Shown piece by piece: positions 1 through 8,939 of a stretch of DNA of 64,000 nt. The stretch's first letter is position 1, and the number at the start of each line of letters is the position of its first letter. Below the pieces are notes generated by a model, which searched no databases, was not told the DNA's origin, and was given only the letters and a program-made list of their open reading frames with translations. Origin of the DNA: Filifactor alocis ATCC 35896 (GTDB lineage: Bacteria; Bacillota; Clostridia; Peptostreptococcales; Filifactoraceae); assembly GCF_000163895.2 (NCBI RefSeq), contig NC_016630.1:1-64000 (forward strand), given 5' to 3'. The translations under genes were made by a program, and so were the position numbers.

Positions 1-38
1 CTTTTTCAAAATATTTTATTCTGACCGGTTTAATTTTT

Positions 39-48
39 TTGTGGATAA
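39..48 (-). promoter_or_regulatory. DnaA box upstream of dnaA
   Basis: The + strand reads ttgtggataa, which is the exact reverse complement of the consensus DnaA box TTATCCACAA. It lies about 40 bases before dnaA and suggests that the origin is bipartite (boxes on both sides of dnaA) or that dnaA is autoregulated. Only 38 bases of upstream sequence are in the window, so further boxes there cannot be seen. Confidence 0.85.
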
Positions 49-87
49 TCCCTCAAAAAAGTAAAAAATAGTTCAGGAGGGTAAGTT

Positions 88-1419
88 ATGAACGCACAAG
101 AATTATGGGAAGCAGTCAAGCAGGAATTTGCTGCCACAGTTTCTGCAAAAACAACAAATATATACAAAACTTTCATTGACCGATTGGAACCTATCATGAT
201 AAAAAACGATAAGTTGGTTTTGTTTGCTACAAACCAGATTATCTTAGAAATGATAGAAAGAGAATACTTAGATATTTTGAACGGTATCTTAGAAAAAAAA
301 TCAAACTCCTCTCTGTCAATTCAACTGATTCTGTCACTTGACGATTTGAATTCGGAACCGAAAGAAGAGAAAAAAGATATCTATCAAAAAAATATTACCT
401 TGATTCCAAAGTATACTTTTGACAGCTTTGTTGTAGGAAACAACAATGTACTTGCACACTCCGCATGTGTTGCTGTCGCTAATGACCCGGCACATTCTTA
501 CAATCCGTTGTTTATTTACGGAGGAGTAGGACTTGGAAAAACTCACTTGATGCATGCCATCGGAAACCACGTGTTGTCTCAAAATAAGGATGTAAAAATT
601 TTGTATCTTTCTTCTGAAACCTTTACAAACGAATTGATTAACTCTATTAAAGATGACACAAATGAAGAATTCCGAAATAAATATCGAAAAGATGTTGATA
701 TTCTTCTGATTGATGATATTCAATTCATTTCGGAAAAAGAAAGAACACAGGAAGAATTTTTCCATACATTCAATACATTACACGGAGCGGATAAACAAAT
801 TATTATTTCAAGCGATCGTGCACCGAAAGAAATTCCGATGCTTGCTGATCGTCTGCGCTCAAGATTTGAAATGGGACTGATTGTAGATATTCAACCGCCG
901 GATTATGAAACAAGGATTGCTATTTTAAGAAAAAAAGCACAAGAAGAAAAACATCATGTTCCCGATCTCGTATTTGAATATATCGCAAAAAATATCAAAT
1001 CGAATATTCGTGAGTTGGAAGGTGCTTTGACAAGAATTTTTGCTTACTCCGATCTTACAAAACGTGAAATTACACCGGAACTTTCTCAAGAAGCATTAAA
1101 AAATATTTTTCAAAGTAAACAACATGTTGAAATCACTCCGACATTTATCAAAGAAAAAGTTGCGGAATCCTTCTCGATTCAGGTAGATGATTTTTCTTCA
1201 AAAGGTCGTAAGCGAGAGATTGCTTATCCGCGACAAATCGCAATGTACCTCTGTCGTGAATTGACAGGCTTGTCACTTCCTAAAATCGGAACGGAATTCG
1301 GAGGAAGAGACCATACTACCGTAATGCACGCATGTGATAAGATTACAAGTGATATCAAAATAGATGAAAAAACAAAAGAACTGATTGAAAATCTAAAAAA
1401 AGATATTCAAAATGCATAA
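88..1419 (+). CDS. dnaA: Chromosomal replication initiator protein DnaA
   Basis: AAA+ ATPase that binds DnaA boxes and opens oriC; 443 residues, normal for Bacillota. An N-terminal domain I-like segment (residues 1-85) and a short linker precede the AAA+ core. Walker A GGVGLGKT is at about residues 145-152 and Walker B LLIDD at about 206-210. The C-terminal DNA-binding domain carries the DnaA signature GGRDHTTVMHAC. The ATG at 88 follows a strong Shine-Dalgarno (aggagg, about 75-80) and a DnaA box at 39-48. It is followed by an oriC-like spacer and dnaN, the usual Bacillota order. The N-terminus is intact. Confidence 0.99.
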   Translation: MNAQELWEAVKQEFAATVSAKTTNIYKTFIDRLEPIMIKNDKLVLFATNQIILEMIEREYLDILNGILEKKSNSSLSIQLILSLDDLNSEPKEEKKDIYQKNITLIPKYTFDSFVVGNNNVLAHSACVAVANDPAHSYNPLFIYGGVGLGKTHLMHAIGNHVLSQNKDVKILYLSSETFTNELINSIKDDTNEEFRNKYRKDVDILLIDDIQFISEKERTQEEFFHTFNTLHGADKQIIISSDRAPKEIPMLADRLRSRFEMGLIVDIQPPDYETRIAILRKKAQEEKHHVPDLVFEYIAKNIKSNIRELEGALTRIFAYSDLTKREITPELSQEALKNIFQSKQHVEITPTFIKEKVAESFSIQVDDFSSKGRKREIAYPRQIAMYLCRELTGLSLPKIGTEFGGRDHTTVMHACDKITSDIKIDEKTKELIENLKKDIQNA

Positions 1420-1827
1420 TTCATGAGATAACTTTTTTGTTATTTAAATAACAAAGTGAGAGAAAAAGAAAGATTGTTTTCTAAAAAAATTTTTATTTTT
1501 TTCTTTCTTTGTTATTTTTTTTATTGCTTGAAATTCCAATATTTTATTAAAAGTACATTTTTTCCGTTGTGATTTGATTATCCACATTTTATTTTTATGT
1601 TCTGTTTTTTATCCACATACTTTTTCAAAAATCCAACTCCTATAAAACAATTATTTGTGTGAGTTATCCACATATTCACACTCTCTACTATTACTACTAT
1701 AATCTGTTATTATTTATATTTAGACAGAACTTCATCACAATTCGCTCTACAAAAAATTAAGTAACACAGATTTCTTTTTTTTGTGTATAATACTAAATAA
1801 AGAATTCACTGAATAAAAGGAGATTGT
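1420..1827 (+). other. oriC-like dnaA-dnaN spacer with DnaA boxes
   Basis: This 408-base, very AT-rich spacer carries three copies of ttatccacat (1578-1587, 1609-1618, 1664-1673), each one mismatch from the 10-bp DnaA box and a full match to the 9-bp core TTATCCACA. A weaker box in reverse orientation (ttgtgtataa, 1781-1790) overlaps a tataat hexamer at 1786-1791 that could serve dnaN. An 18-base perfect palindrome lies at 1437-1454. A hairpin with arms aaagaaag (1465-1472) and ctttcttt (1503-1510) plus a following T-rich run may end dnaA transcription. The T-rich stretch near 1490-1530 is a candidate unwinding element. Origin function is inferred from box density and gene context. Confidence 0.85.
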
Positions 1828-2919
1828 ATGATGAAATTTACCGTAAACCAAAGAGAGTTTTCTGATGCACTGGCAATTGCATCAAAAGCAATTATTAGTA
1901 AAACTCCTCTTGATATTTTAAAAGGATTTTATTTAGAAGCGTATGAAAATGAATTGACTATCACAGGAAACAATTTGGAGATTGGAATTAGAACCTCCAT
2001 TGATGCTGCTGTTGAAACAGAAGGAAAATCAGTTATTGATGCGAAAATTCTGTCAGATATTATTCGAAAATTACCTAATGAAGAAGTGACTGTTTCTATC
2101 AAAGACGGAAATGTTTTGTTACAATGTCAAAAACTGAAATTTACCATCAAAGAGATGTTGGATAACGGTTTTCCGACAGTTGACGAGTTGGAAGAGGCAG
2201 TTTATCAAAATATTCATCCTGCGATTTTGGAAGAGATGATTAAGAAAACACATTTTGCTGTTACAACAGATGAAACAAAACCTGTTTTTATGGGAGAGTT
2301 GGTAGAACTGGAAGATAATCAAATGAATGTGATTGCATTGGACGGATTCCGTTTGGCATACAAAAAATGTGAACTGAAATCTTCTGTCGGTTCACGAAGT
2401 ATGATTATTCCGGGAAAAACAATGGTTGAAATTATGAGACTTTGTCAAACGATGGAAGAAGATGTGAAAATCGGAATCGAAGACAGACATGCCAGTTTCT
2501 TATTCGGAAGAACTCTTGTAAATACACAGTTGATTCAAGGGGAATTTTCAAAATACGAAGAAATTATTCCGAAAGAATTTTCTACTAAAATTAAAGTAAA
2601 CCGTCAAAAATTTATTGATGCATTGGATCGTGCTACCCTGGTTTCTAAGAATTATTTGGTAAAACTTCGTATCCAAAATGATGAGCTTCTTATTACCGCA
2701 CATGACAATGAAGTCGGAAATTTGGAAGAAATTTTGGATGTGGAATTAGAAGGAAAAAATTTGGAAATTGCATTTAATATCCGATTTTTCTTAGATTCTT
2801 TGAAAGTAATGGAAGATGAATACATTTACATGAACTTCAATACGAATGTGAGTCCTTGTATTATTAAACCGGAATTCGAAACAGACTATACTTACTTGGT
2901 ATTACCGGTTCGTATTTAA
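1828..2919 (+). CDS. dnaN: DNA polymerase III beta subunit (sliding clamp)
   Basis: Ring-forming processivity clamp of the replicative polymerase; 363 residues, near the family norm. The N-terminal MKFTVNQREFSDALAIASKA and the C-terminal end YTYLVLPVRI (family pattern ending in LPVR/MPMR) are typical, and three repeated clamp folds fit the length. Two adjacent ATGs exist at 1828 and 1831 after a Shine-Dalgarno of the aaaggaga type; either could be used. It follows oriC directly. Unlike Bacillus, the next gene is not yaaA/recF but an unrelated dehydrogenase, so the origin operon is split here. Confidence 0.98.
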   Translation: MMKFTVNQREFSDALAIASKAIISKTPLDILKGFYLEAYENELTITGNNLEIGIRTSIDAAVETEGKSVIDAKILSDIIRKLPNEEVTVSIKDGNVLLQCQKLKFTIKEMLDNGFPTVDELEEAVYQNIHPAILEEMIKKTHFAVTTDETKPVFMGELVELEDNQMNVIALDGFRLAYKKCELKSSVGSRSMIIPGKTMVEIMRLCQTMEEDVKIGIEDRHASFLFGRTLVNTQLIQGEFSKYEEIIPKEFSTKIKVNRQKFIDALDRATLVSKNYLVKLRIQNDELLITAHDNEVGNLEEILDVELEGKNLEIAFNIRFFLDSLKVMEDEYIYMNFNTNVSPCIIKPEFETDYTYLVLPVRI

Positions 2920-2954
2920 CAATAGCTTATCTTCAAAAACTTTTTTTCACATAT

Positions 2955-2985
2955 GTTTTATCATCTCAAATCTATGATGATAAAA
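2955..2985. other. Hairpin after dnaN without a U-tract
   Basis: Arms gttttatcat (2956-2965 region) and gatgataaaa (2976-2985) pair over about 10 bp around a 10-base loop. No T-run follows on the + strand, so it is not a classical terminator for dnaN; on the complementary strand the arm would be followed by U-rich RNA. Role unclear. Confidence 0.4.
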
Positions 2986-3001
2986 ACAGAAGGAATCATA
3001 A

Positions 3002-3029
3002 TTGACAGAAAATAAATATGTGATACAAT
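3002..3029 (+). promoter_or_regulatory. Sigma-A-type promoter for the dehydrogenase gene
   Basis: TTGACA (3002-3007), a 16-base spacer and TACAAT (3024-3029) give a near-consensus vegetative promoter 53 bases before the ATG at 3082. It indicates that the gene is transcribed independently of dnaN. Confidence 0.75.
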
Positions 3030-3081
3030 GATATGGACAGGTTAATTATTGTGTTACATAAAAAATAGGAGGAATTTTGAG

Positions 3082-3993
3082 ATGAAATGTTTAATTACTG
3101 AATTAGTACATCCATCAGGAGTGGATATTCTAAAACAACATTATGATGTAACTTTGGCTTACGGAAAAAGCTTAGATGAAGTAAAAGCGATGGTAAAGGA
3201 TTATGAAATCTTAATCGTTCGTTCTGATACACCGGTTCAAAAAGATATGATTGATGCCGGAGTAAAATTAAAAGCAATCGGAATGGCAGGAATCGGTCTT
3301 AACCATATTGATACAAAATATGCAGAAGAAAAAGGTATCAAAGTATTCAATGTAAAAGATGGAAGTATTGATTCCGTTGCAGAATTGGCATTGACATTGA
3401 TGCTTACCGTTATGAGAAAAGTAAACCCTGCAAACAATGCGGTAAAACAAGGTAAATGGGATAAAATGGGATTCACAGGAAACCTACTGACAGAAAAAAC
3501 AGTTGGTATCTTAGCTGTCGGAAGAATCGGAAGTCGTGTTGCACAACTTTGTCAAGGATTCGGATGTAATGTAATCGGATATGACCCATATCTTCCGCAA
3601 GAAGTAGCTGATAAAATCGGTGTGAAATTGATGAGCTTGGACGAAGTGTTAAAGACAGCTGATATTTTATCTATTCATATGCCTTTGACACCTGAAACAA
3701 AACACATGATTGGCAAAAAACAATTGGATATGATGAAAGAAGGAAGTTTCTTATTCAACCTTGGAAGAGGTGGACTTGTGGATGAAGATGCACTATATGA
3801 TGCATTAAAATCAGGACACCTTGCAGGAGCAGGACTTGATGTTGTGGAAGTAGAACCACCTGCACCTGATCATAAATTATTTGAATTAGATAATTGCATC
3901 ATTACTTGCCATATCGGAGCAGGTTCTTATGAAGCTCAAGAAAAAATTGCAAAATCTTTAGCAAATCAAATTATTGAATATTTATCAAAATAA
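3082..3993 (+). CDS. D-isomer-specific 2-hydroxyacid dehydrogenase (SerA-like, no ACT domain)
   Basis: NAD-dependent dehydrogenase of the D-3-phosphoglycerate dehydrogenase/D-lactate dehydrogenase family, 303 residues. The Rossmann dinucleotide region reads GILAVGRIGSRVA, with alanine in place of one usual glycine. Catalytic positions are visible: Arg in NLGRGGLVDE, Glu in VVEVEPP, and His in TCHIGAGS (family TPHIG). The ATG at 3082 is preferred over an upstream in-frame start at 3049 because aggaggaa lies just before it. There is no C-terminal ACT domain, so serine feedback of the long SerA type is not expected. Substrate could be 3-phosphoglycerate, hydroxypyruvate or another 2-keto acid; sequence alone does not decide. 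A promoter precedes it and a strong terminator follows, so it is monocistronic. Confidence 0.88.
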   Translation: MKCLITELVHPSGVDILKQHYDVTLAYGKSLDEVKAMVKDYEILIVRSDTPVQKDMIDAGVKLKAIGMAGIGLNHIDTKYAEEKGIKVFNVKDGSIDSVAELALTLMLTVMRKVNPANNAVKQGKWDKMGFTGNLLTEKTVGILAVGRIGSRVAQLCQGFGCNVIGYDPYLPQEVADKIGVKLMSLDEVLKTADILSIHMPLTPETKHMIGKKQLDMMKEGSFLFNLGRGGLVDEDALYDALKSGHLAGAGLDVVEVEPPAPDHKLFELDNCIITCHIGAGSYEAQEKIAKSLANQIIEYLSK

Positions 3994-4026
3994 ATCTTTG
4001 ATTTGATGGTTTAGTAAGAATATCAG

Positions 4027-4071
4027 ACTGATGTGAGAGTTACTTTGTGACTTCTCACATCAGTTTTTTTA
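4027..4071 (+). terminator. Rho-independent terminator
   Basis: Perfect 12-bp stem: actgatgtgaga (4027-4038) pairs with tctcacatcagt (4053-4064), followed by a T-run. It ends the dehydrogenase transcript. The rest of the 3994-4375 gap is AT-rich; a tataat at 4325-4330 may be the -10 box for the next gene, but no convincing -35 box is visible. Confidence 0.9.
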
Positions 4072-4375
4072 TATTTTTGATATATAATTGACAGAAAGTG
4101 TTTTTATAATTGAGAGATGGAAATTCAGAAACGATATAAAATCTTTATTTTGTATGATTTATTATTTCTATCTGTTTTAAAACAAATAGATTTTCACAGT
4201 ATATTATAATCAAAAATATACTTACATCTATACTGTAAAATTCTTTCCGATATGAATGATTCCTATCACTAAATTTTGCAAATAAAAAAGTAAAATAAAG
4301 CATATTTTTATGAACGGTTTGTGATATAATTGGCTTGTCAAATTATTTATCTTCCTATGAGAAAGAAGGGGAATT

Positions 4376-7300
4376 ATGTTATTTCATTTGGGCTTAGATG
4401 TAGGATCAACAACAGTAAAACTAGTCTTAATGGATGATACCGGAGAAGTACTATATGAAGTATACAGAAGACACAAGTCTGATGTCGTTGAAACAGTTAA
4501 GAATATCTTGAAAGAGGTATATGATAAATTCGGTAATTTGGATATCACGATTGCCGTTACGGGCAGCGGAGGTATGTTTGTCGAAAAATATTTCGGGATA
4601 CACTTTGTGCAGGAGGTTATTGCAGGAACAAAGGCGATAAGAGAATATATTCCCGAAACGGATGTTGCGATTGAGCTTGGGGGAGAAGATTCAAAAATAA
4701 CTTATTTGTCGGGAAATATCGAACAGAGAATGAATTCAATCTGTGCGGGAGGAACCGGCGCTTTTATCGATCAGATGGCTTCTTTGATGGAATTGGATGC
4801 CGGAACATTGAATGAAAGAGCAAAGAACTATCATAAGATTTATCCGATTGCTTCCAGATGTGGGGTGTTTGCAAAGACAGATATTCAAGCTCTTATGAAC
4901 CAAGGAGCATCGAAGGAGGACATTTCAGCCTCTGTTTTTCAATCTGTTGTGAATCAGACAATTTCTAATTTGGCATGCGGAAGACCGATAAAAGGAAACA
5001 TTGCGTTGCTTGGAGGTCCTCTTCATTTTTTAAGCGAGTTAAGAGTGAGATTTGAAGAGACAATCGGACAGGATAAAAACACTTTTATTGTTCCGGATAA
5101 TTCACAGCTTTATGTGGCTTTAGGCGCTTGTTTGGCATCAAAATTCTGTGAAAAGACAACTTTTTTTGAATTGATGAAAAAGATAAACGGAGAAATCCTG
5201 TTGGAGATAGATGAAAGTCAAACATTAGATCCTCTCTTTACTTCACAGGAAGAAATAGACTCTTTCAGAGATAGTCATAAGGATGTGAAAGTTCAAAAGA
5301 ACAGTATTGAGACTTATCGTGGTCCCTGTTATTTGGGAATTGATGCCGGATCGACAACTTCAAAATTAGTGTTGTTGGATGATGATTCCAAGATTCTGTA
5401 TTCTCACTATTCAAATAATAACGGTAATCCGCTTGAGATAGCGATTGAAGTTCTGAAGGATATTTATGATAAGTTGCCGGAAGGTGCTTGGATTGCATCA
5501 TCCGGTATCACAGGCTATGGGGAAGATTTTTTAAGAGCGGCGATAGGGATTGATGTCGGTGAAGTTGAAACGATTGCCCACTATACAGCAGCAAAATATT
5601 TTGAACCGGATGTCGATTTTATTTTGGATATCGGCGGACAAGATATGAAGGCGATGCACATTACGGATGGAATCATCGACTCCATTCAGTTGAATGAAGC
5701 GTGTTCTTCCGGTTGCGGTTCTTTTATTGAAACATTTGCCAAGTCTCTAGGTATGACGGTTGAAGATTTTCAAAATGCTGCACTGCGAGCAGAAAGACCG
5801 GTTGATTTGGGTTCAAGATGTACGGTTTTTATGAATTCTAAGGTGAAGCAGGCACAAAAAGAGGGAGCAAGTTCGAAAGATATTGCTGCAGGATTGTGTT
5901 ATTCCGTCATCAAAAATGCTCTTCAAAAGGTCATTAAGTTGAGAGATCCAAGTAAACTGGGCAACAAGGTAGTTGTTCAAGGAGGTACTTTTTACGGTGA
6001 CGGAATTCTAAGAGCTTTTGAAAAAATTTCCGGCAAAAAAGCGATAAGACCTTCCATATCCGGTCTTATGGGTGCTTTCGGTATGGCTTTGATTGCAAAG
6101 AAGAGACAGAATGAAACATCGACCTTATTTACTTTGGAGCAGTTGAAGCATTTTTCTTACAAGCAAAAGAATGCAAGATGTGGGCTTTGCCCTAACAATT
6201 GTGCCTTAACCATTAATATTTTTTCTGACGGTTCCAGATATGTAACCGGAAATAGATGTGAGAGAGGCGCAGGAGTGAAAAAGCAGACCAAGACATTACC
6301 TAACCTCTATGATTACAAATATAAGAGGGTGTTCGATTATGAGCCTCTTCCAATTGAACTTGCACCGATGGGAAGAGTCGGATTGCCGAGAGTTTTGAAT
6401 ATGTATGAAAACTATCCCTTCTGGTTCCGATTTTTTACAGACTTAGGTTTCTCGGTTGTCTTATCTGAAGATACGACAAGAAAGACTTATGAAAAAGGAA
6501 TCGCATCCATCACTTCGGAAACGTGTTGTTATCCTGCAAAAATAGTTCATGGGCATATTGAATCTTTGGTAGAACAGGGTGTGGACCTTATTTTTTATCC
6601 TTCTGTTTTTTATGAGAAGAAGGAGTATGAAAAAAGTCAAAACCATCTGAATTGTCCTGTTGTAGCAGGATATCCGGAAGTGATTAAAAACAATGTGGAT
6701 TCTATAGAAGAAAAAGGAATTGAATATCTGAATCCGTTTCTTTCTTTTGACTCACGAAAGGGAATGACAAAAAGATTGTTTGAAGTGTTCGGAAAGAAAG
6801 GAATCAGCAAAGAGAGAATTAAAACAGCAGTCTCTTCCGCTTATGAAGAACTCGAAAGATACCGAGAGGATGTAGCAAAAGAAGGAAGACGAGCTTTGGA
6901 ATATATTGAAGAAAACAATACAAAGGCGATTGTCTTGGCAGGGAGACCTTACCATATCGACCCTGAGATTAATCACGGAATACCCGGTTTGATTACTTCA
7001 CTCGGTTATGCGGTGATTTCAGAGGATTCTCTTGTAAAAAACTATGATATTTCACAAGAGCTTAGAGTTTTGGACCAATGGGTTTATCACTCAAGACTCT
7101 ATCGGGCGGCGGAATTTGTCGGAAAGAGAAAAGACCTTGAAATGGTACAGTTAAATTCCTTTGGGTGCGGACTGGATGCGGTAACGACAGATCAGGTCAA
7201 TGAAATCCTAAATGCCAACGGAAAAATATATACCGTGATTAAAATCGATGAGGTTTCGAATTTAGGTGCAATCAAAATCAGACTGAGATCATTGATGCAG

Positions 7301-8584
7301 GCGTTGGAAGATAGGAAGTTTGTTCCGAAAGAAGAATATCTTTTGGATAACTGTCATGTACCGTTTACCAAAGAAATGAAACGTGATTACACCATACTTT
7401 GTCCACAGATGGCAAAAGATCATTTTGAAATTTTAGAGGGAGCGTTGAAAAGCGAAGGATATCAAATCGAGTTTTTGCCGAATGTCAATTCACAGGTAAT
7501 AGAAGAGGGATTGAAGTATGTCAACAATGATGCTTGTTACCCTTCCATTATTGTAGTTGGTCAAATGATGGATGCAATCTCTTCCGGAAAGTACAATGTC
7601 AACAAATTAGCTCTTCTTATGACTCAAACAGGAGGAGCCTGCAGAGCTTCCAACTATGTCGGTTTCATCAGAAGAGCATTGAAAGACAGAGGTCTGGAGC
7701 AGATACCTGTCATTGCAATTTCAGCACAGGGAATCGAAAAAAATCCTGGCTTTAAGATTTCGTTAGATTTGTTGAAAAAAGGACTCGGTGGGATTCTTCT
7801 TGGAGACCTGTTGATGAGATTGAGAAATGCCGTGAAACCTTATGAAAAAAAAGAAGGTGAAACAGACCGATTAAAATCTTACTATATTGAAAAATCTAAA
7901 AAATTTATTACAAATCCTGACATCATTCACTATAAGAAACTTGTGAATGAAATCGTTGATGCATTTGAAAAAATTGAGGTTTACGATAAAAAGTTAATTA
8001 AAGTTGGAATCGTCGGAGAAATACTTGTCAAATATTTGCCGGAGGCCAATAACAATTTACAAGATATCCTGGAAGAAGAAGGATGTGAGGTTGTTATGCC
8101 TGACTTGACCGATTTTCTGATGTATTGTCTGAGAAATTCTGTTCATAAGGGCGAGTTTTTCTCAAAATCCAAGATGTCGGCGATGTACGGACAGTTGGGA
8201 GTAGACCTAATCGAACATCTTAGAAAACCGATCAGAAAAAGATTGAAAGAGTCACGTTTTCATGAACCTGAGTACATTGAAAACTTGGAAAAAATGGCAA
8301 AACCTATTGTATCGCTCGGAAATCAATACGGAGAAGGTTGGCTATTGACATCGGAGATGATAGAGCTGATTCAACAAGGAGTGAGCAGTATTGTCTGTAT
8401 CCAACCTTTCGGTTGTCTTCCAAACCATATTACCGGCAAGGGAGTTATCAAAAGAATCAGAAAAGATTATCCGAATGTTACCATCACCCCGATAGATTAT
8501 GATCCGGGAGCTTCCGAGGTCAACCAAATCAACAGAATCAAATTGATGTTATCAAGTGTAAAAGAGAACTGTATGGATGAGTGA
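4376..8584 (+). CDS. Acyl-CoA dehydratase activase-related fusion protein (two BadF/BcrA-type ATPase domains plus DUF2229)
   Basis: Very large cytosolic protein of 1402 residues. Two ASKHA-type ATPase domains of the 2-hydroxyglutaryl-CoA dehydratase activator family lie in tandem: the first begins at residue 5 (GLDVGSTTVKLVL), the second near residue 316 (GIDAGSTTSKLVLL). Each has the cysteine that would hold the shared [4Fe-4S] cluster in activators (ICAGGTGAFIDQ, Cys123; ACSSGCGSFIE, Cys443 with an extra Cys447). A CGLCPNNC cysteine cluster near residue 602 could hold another Fe-S centre. The C-terminal half matches the DUF2229/2-hydroxyacyl-CoA dehydratase-like pattern (RVGLPRVLNMYENYPFW onward). 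Such giant proteins are common in anaerobic Clostridia, but their substrate is not established. No separate dehydratase subunits are adjacent. It stands alone between terminators. Confidence 0.85.
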   Translation: MLFHLGLDVGSTTVKLVLMDDTGEVLYEVYRRHKSDVVETVKNILKEVYDKFGNLDITIAVTGSGGMFVEKYFGIHFVQEVIAGTKAIREYIPETDVAIELGGEDSKITYLSGNIEQRMNSICAGGTGAFIDQMASLMELDAGTLNERAKNYHKIYPIASRCGVFAKTDIQALMNQGASKEDISASVFQSVVNQTISNLACGRPIKGNIALLGGPLHFLSELRVRFEETIGQDKNTFIVPDNSQLYVALGACLASKFCEKTTFFELMKKINGEILLEIDESQTLDPLFTSQEEIDSFRDSHKDVKVQKNSIETYRGPCYLGIDAGSTTSKLVLLDDDSKILYSHYSNNNGNPLEIAIEVLKDIYDKLPEGAWIASSGITGYGEDFLRAAIGIDVGEVETIAHYTAAKYFEPDVDFILDIGGQDMKAMHITDGIIDSIQLNEACSSGCGSFIETFAKSLGMTVEDFQNAALRAERPVDLGSRCTVFMNSKVKQAQKEGASSKDIAAGLCYSVIKNALQKVIKLRDPSKLGNKVVVQGGTFYGDGILRAFEKISGKKAIRPSISGLMGAFGMALIAKKRQNETSTLFTLEQLKHFSYKQKNARCGLCPNNCALTINIFSDGSRYVTGNRCERGAGVKKQTKTLPNLYDYKYKRVFDYEPLPIELAPMGRVGLPRVLNMYENYPFWFRFFTDLGFSVVLSEDTTRKTYEKGIASITSETCCYPAKIVHGHIESLVEQGVDLIFYPSVFYEKKEYEKSQNHLNCPVVAGYPEVIKNNVDSIEEKGIEYLNPFLSFDSRKGMTKRLFEVFGKKGISKERIKTAVSSAYEELERYREDVAKEGRRALEYIEENNTKAIVLAGRPYHIDPEINHGIPGLITSLGYAVISEDSLVKNYDISQELRVLDQWVYHSRLYRAAEFVGKRKDLEMVQLNSFGCGLDAVTTDQVNEILNANGKIYTVIKIDEVSNLGAIKIRLRSLMQALEDRKFVPKEEYLLDNCHVPFTKEMKRDYTILCPQMAKDHFEILEGALKSEGYQIEFLPNVNSQVIEEGLKYVNNDACYPSIIVVGQMMDAISSGKYNVNKLALLMTQTGGACRASNYVGFIRRALKDRGLEQIPVIAISAQGIEKNPGFKISLDLLKKGLGGILLGDLLMRLRNAVKPYEKKEGETDRLKSYYIEKSKKFITNPDIIHYKKLVNEIVDAFEKIEVYDKKLIKVGIVGEILVKYLPEANNNLQDILEEEGCEVVMPDLTDFLMYCLRNSVHKGEFFSKSKMSAMYGQLGVDLIEHLRKPIRKRLKESRFHEPEYIENLEKMAKPIVSLGNQYGEGWLLTSEMIELIQQGVSSIVCIQPFGCLPNHITGKGVIKRIRKDYPNVTITPIDYDPGASEVNQINRIKLMLSSVKENCMDE

Positions 8585-8749
8585 TGAGAGACTTAACCAT
8601 ATCTCATAAGATGAAAAAGATTCCGATGTTTTGAATATAAAAATTAAGATTCCAACCAAGGATTAATTAAAATGACAGTAGAAATTTGATAATTTATACT
8701 GTGTCTATATGTTCAAATTATGTTCAGTGTCATATCACAAACTTAAGCA

Positions 8750-8793
8750 AACACTCTCTTTTTTGTCAGATGGATGAAAAAGAGAGTGTTTTT
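8750..8793 (+). terminator. Rho-independent terminator
   Basis: Arms aacactctctttttt (from 8750) and aaaaagagagtgtt (to 8790) form a stem of about 14 bp around a loop of about 13 bases, followed by T residues. It ends the activase transcript. The rest of the 8585-8939 gap holds no gene that I can see. Confidence 0.85.
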
Positions 8794-8939
8794 ATGGTTT
8801 CATATTACATAGTAATTACGATATAGTATCATTTTAACGTAAAGTATGCTATTCATCGTTTTTATTGATAGAATGACTGTAAATATTATGTTTCAGTTAT
8901 GATGTATGAAATCGAAAGTGATAAGGAGTGTGAACAATC

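Noticed and set aside
6461..7755. Frames opposite and out of phase in the activase gene
   Set aside because: Shadows of a long well-supported coding sequence.
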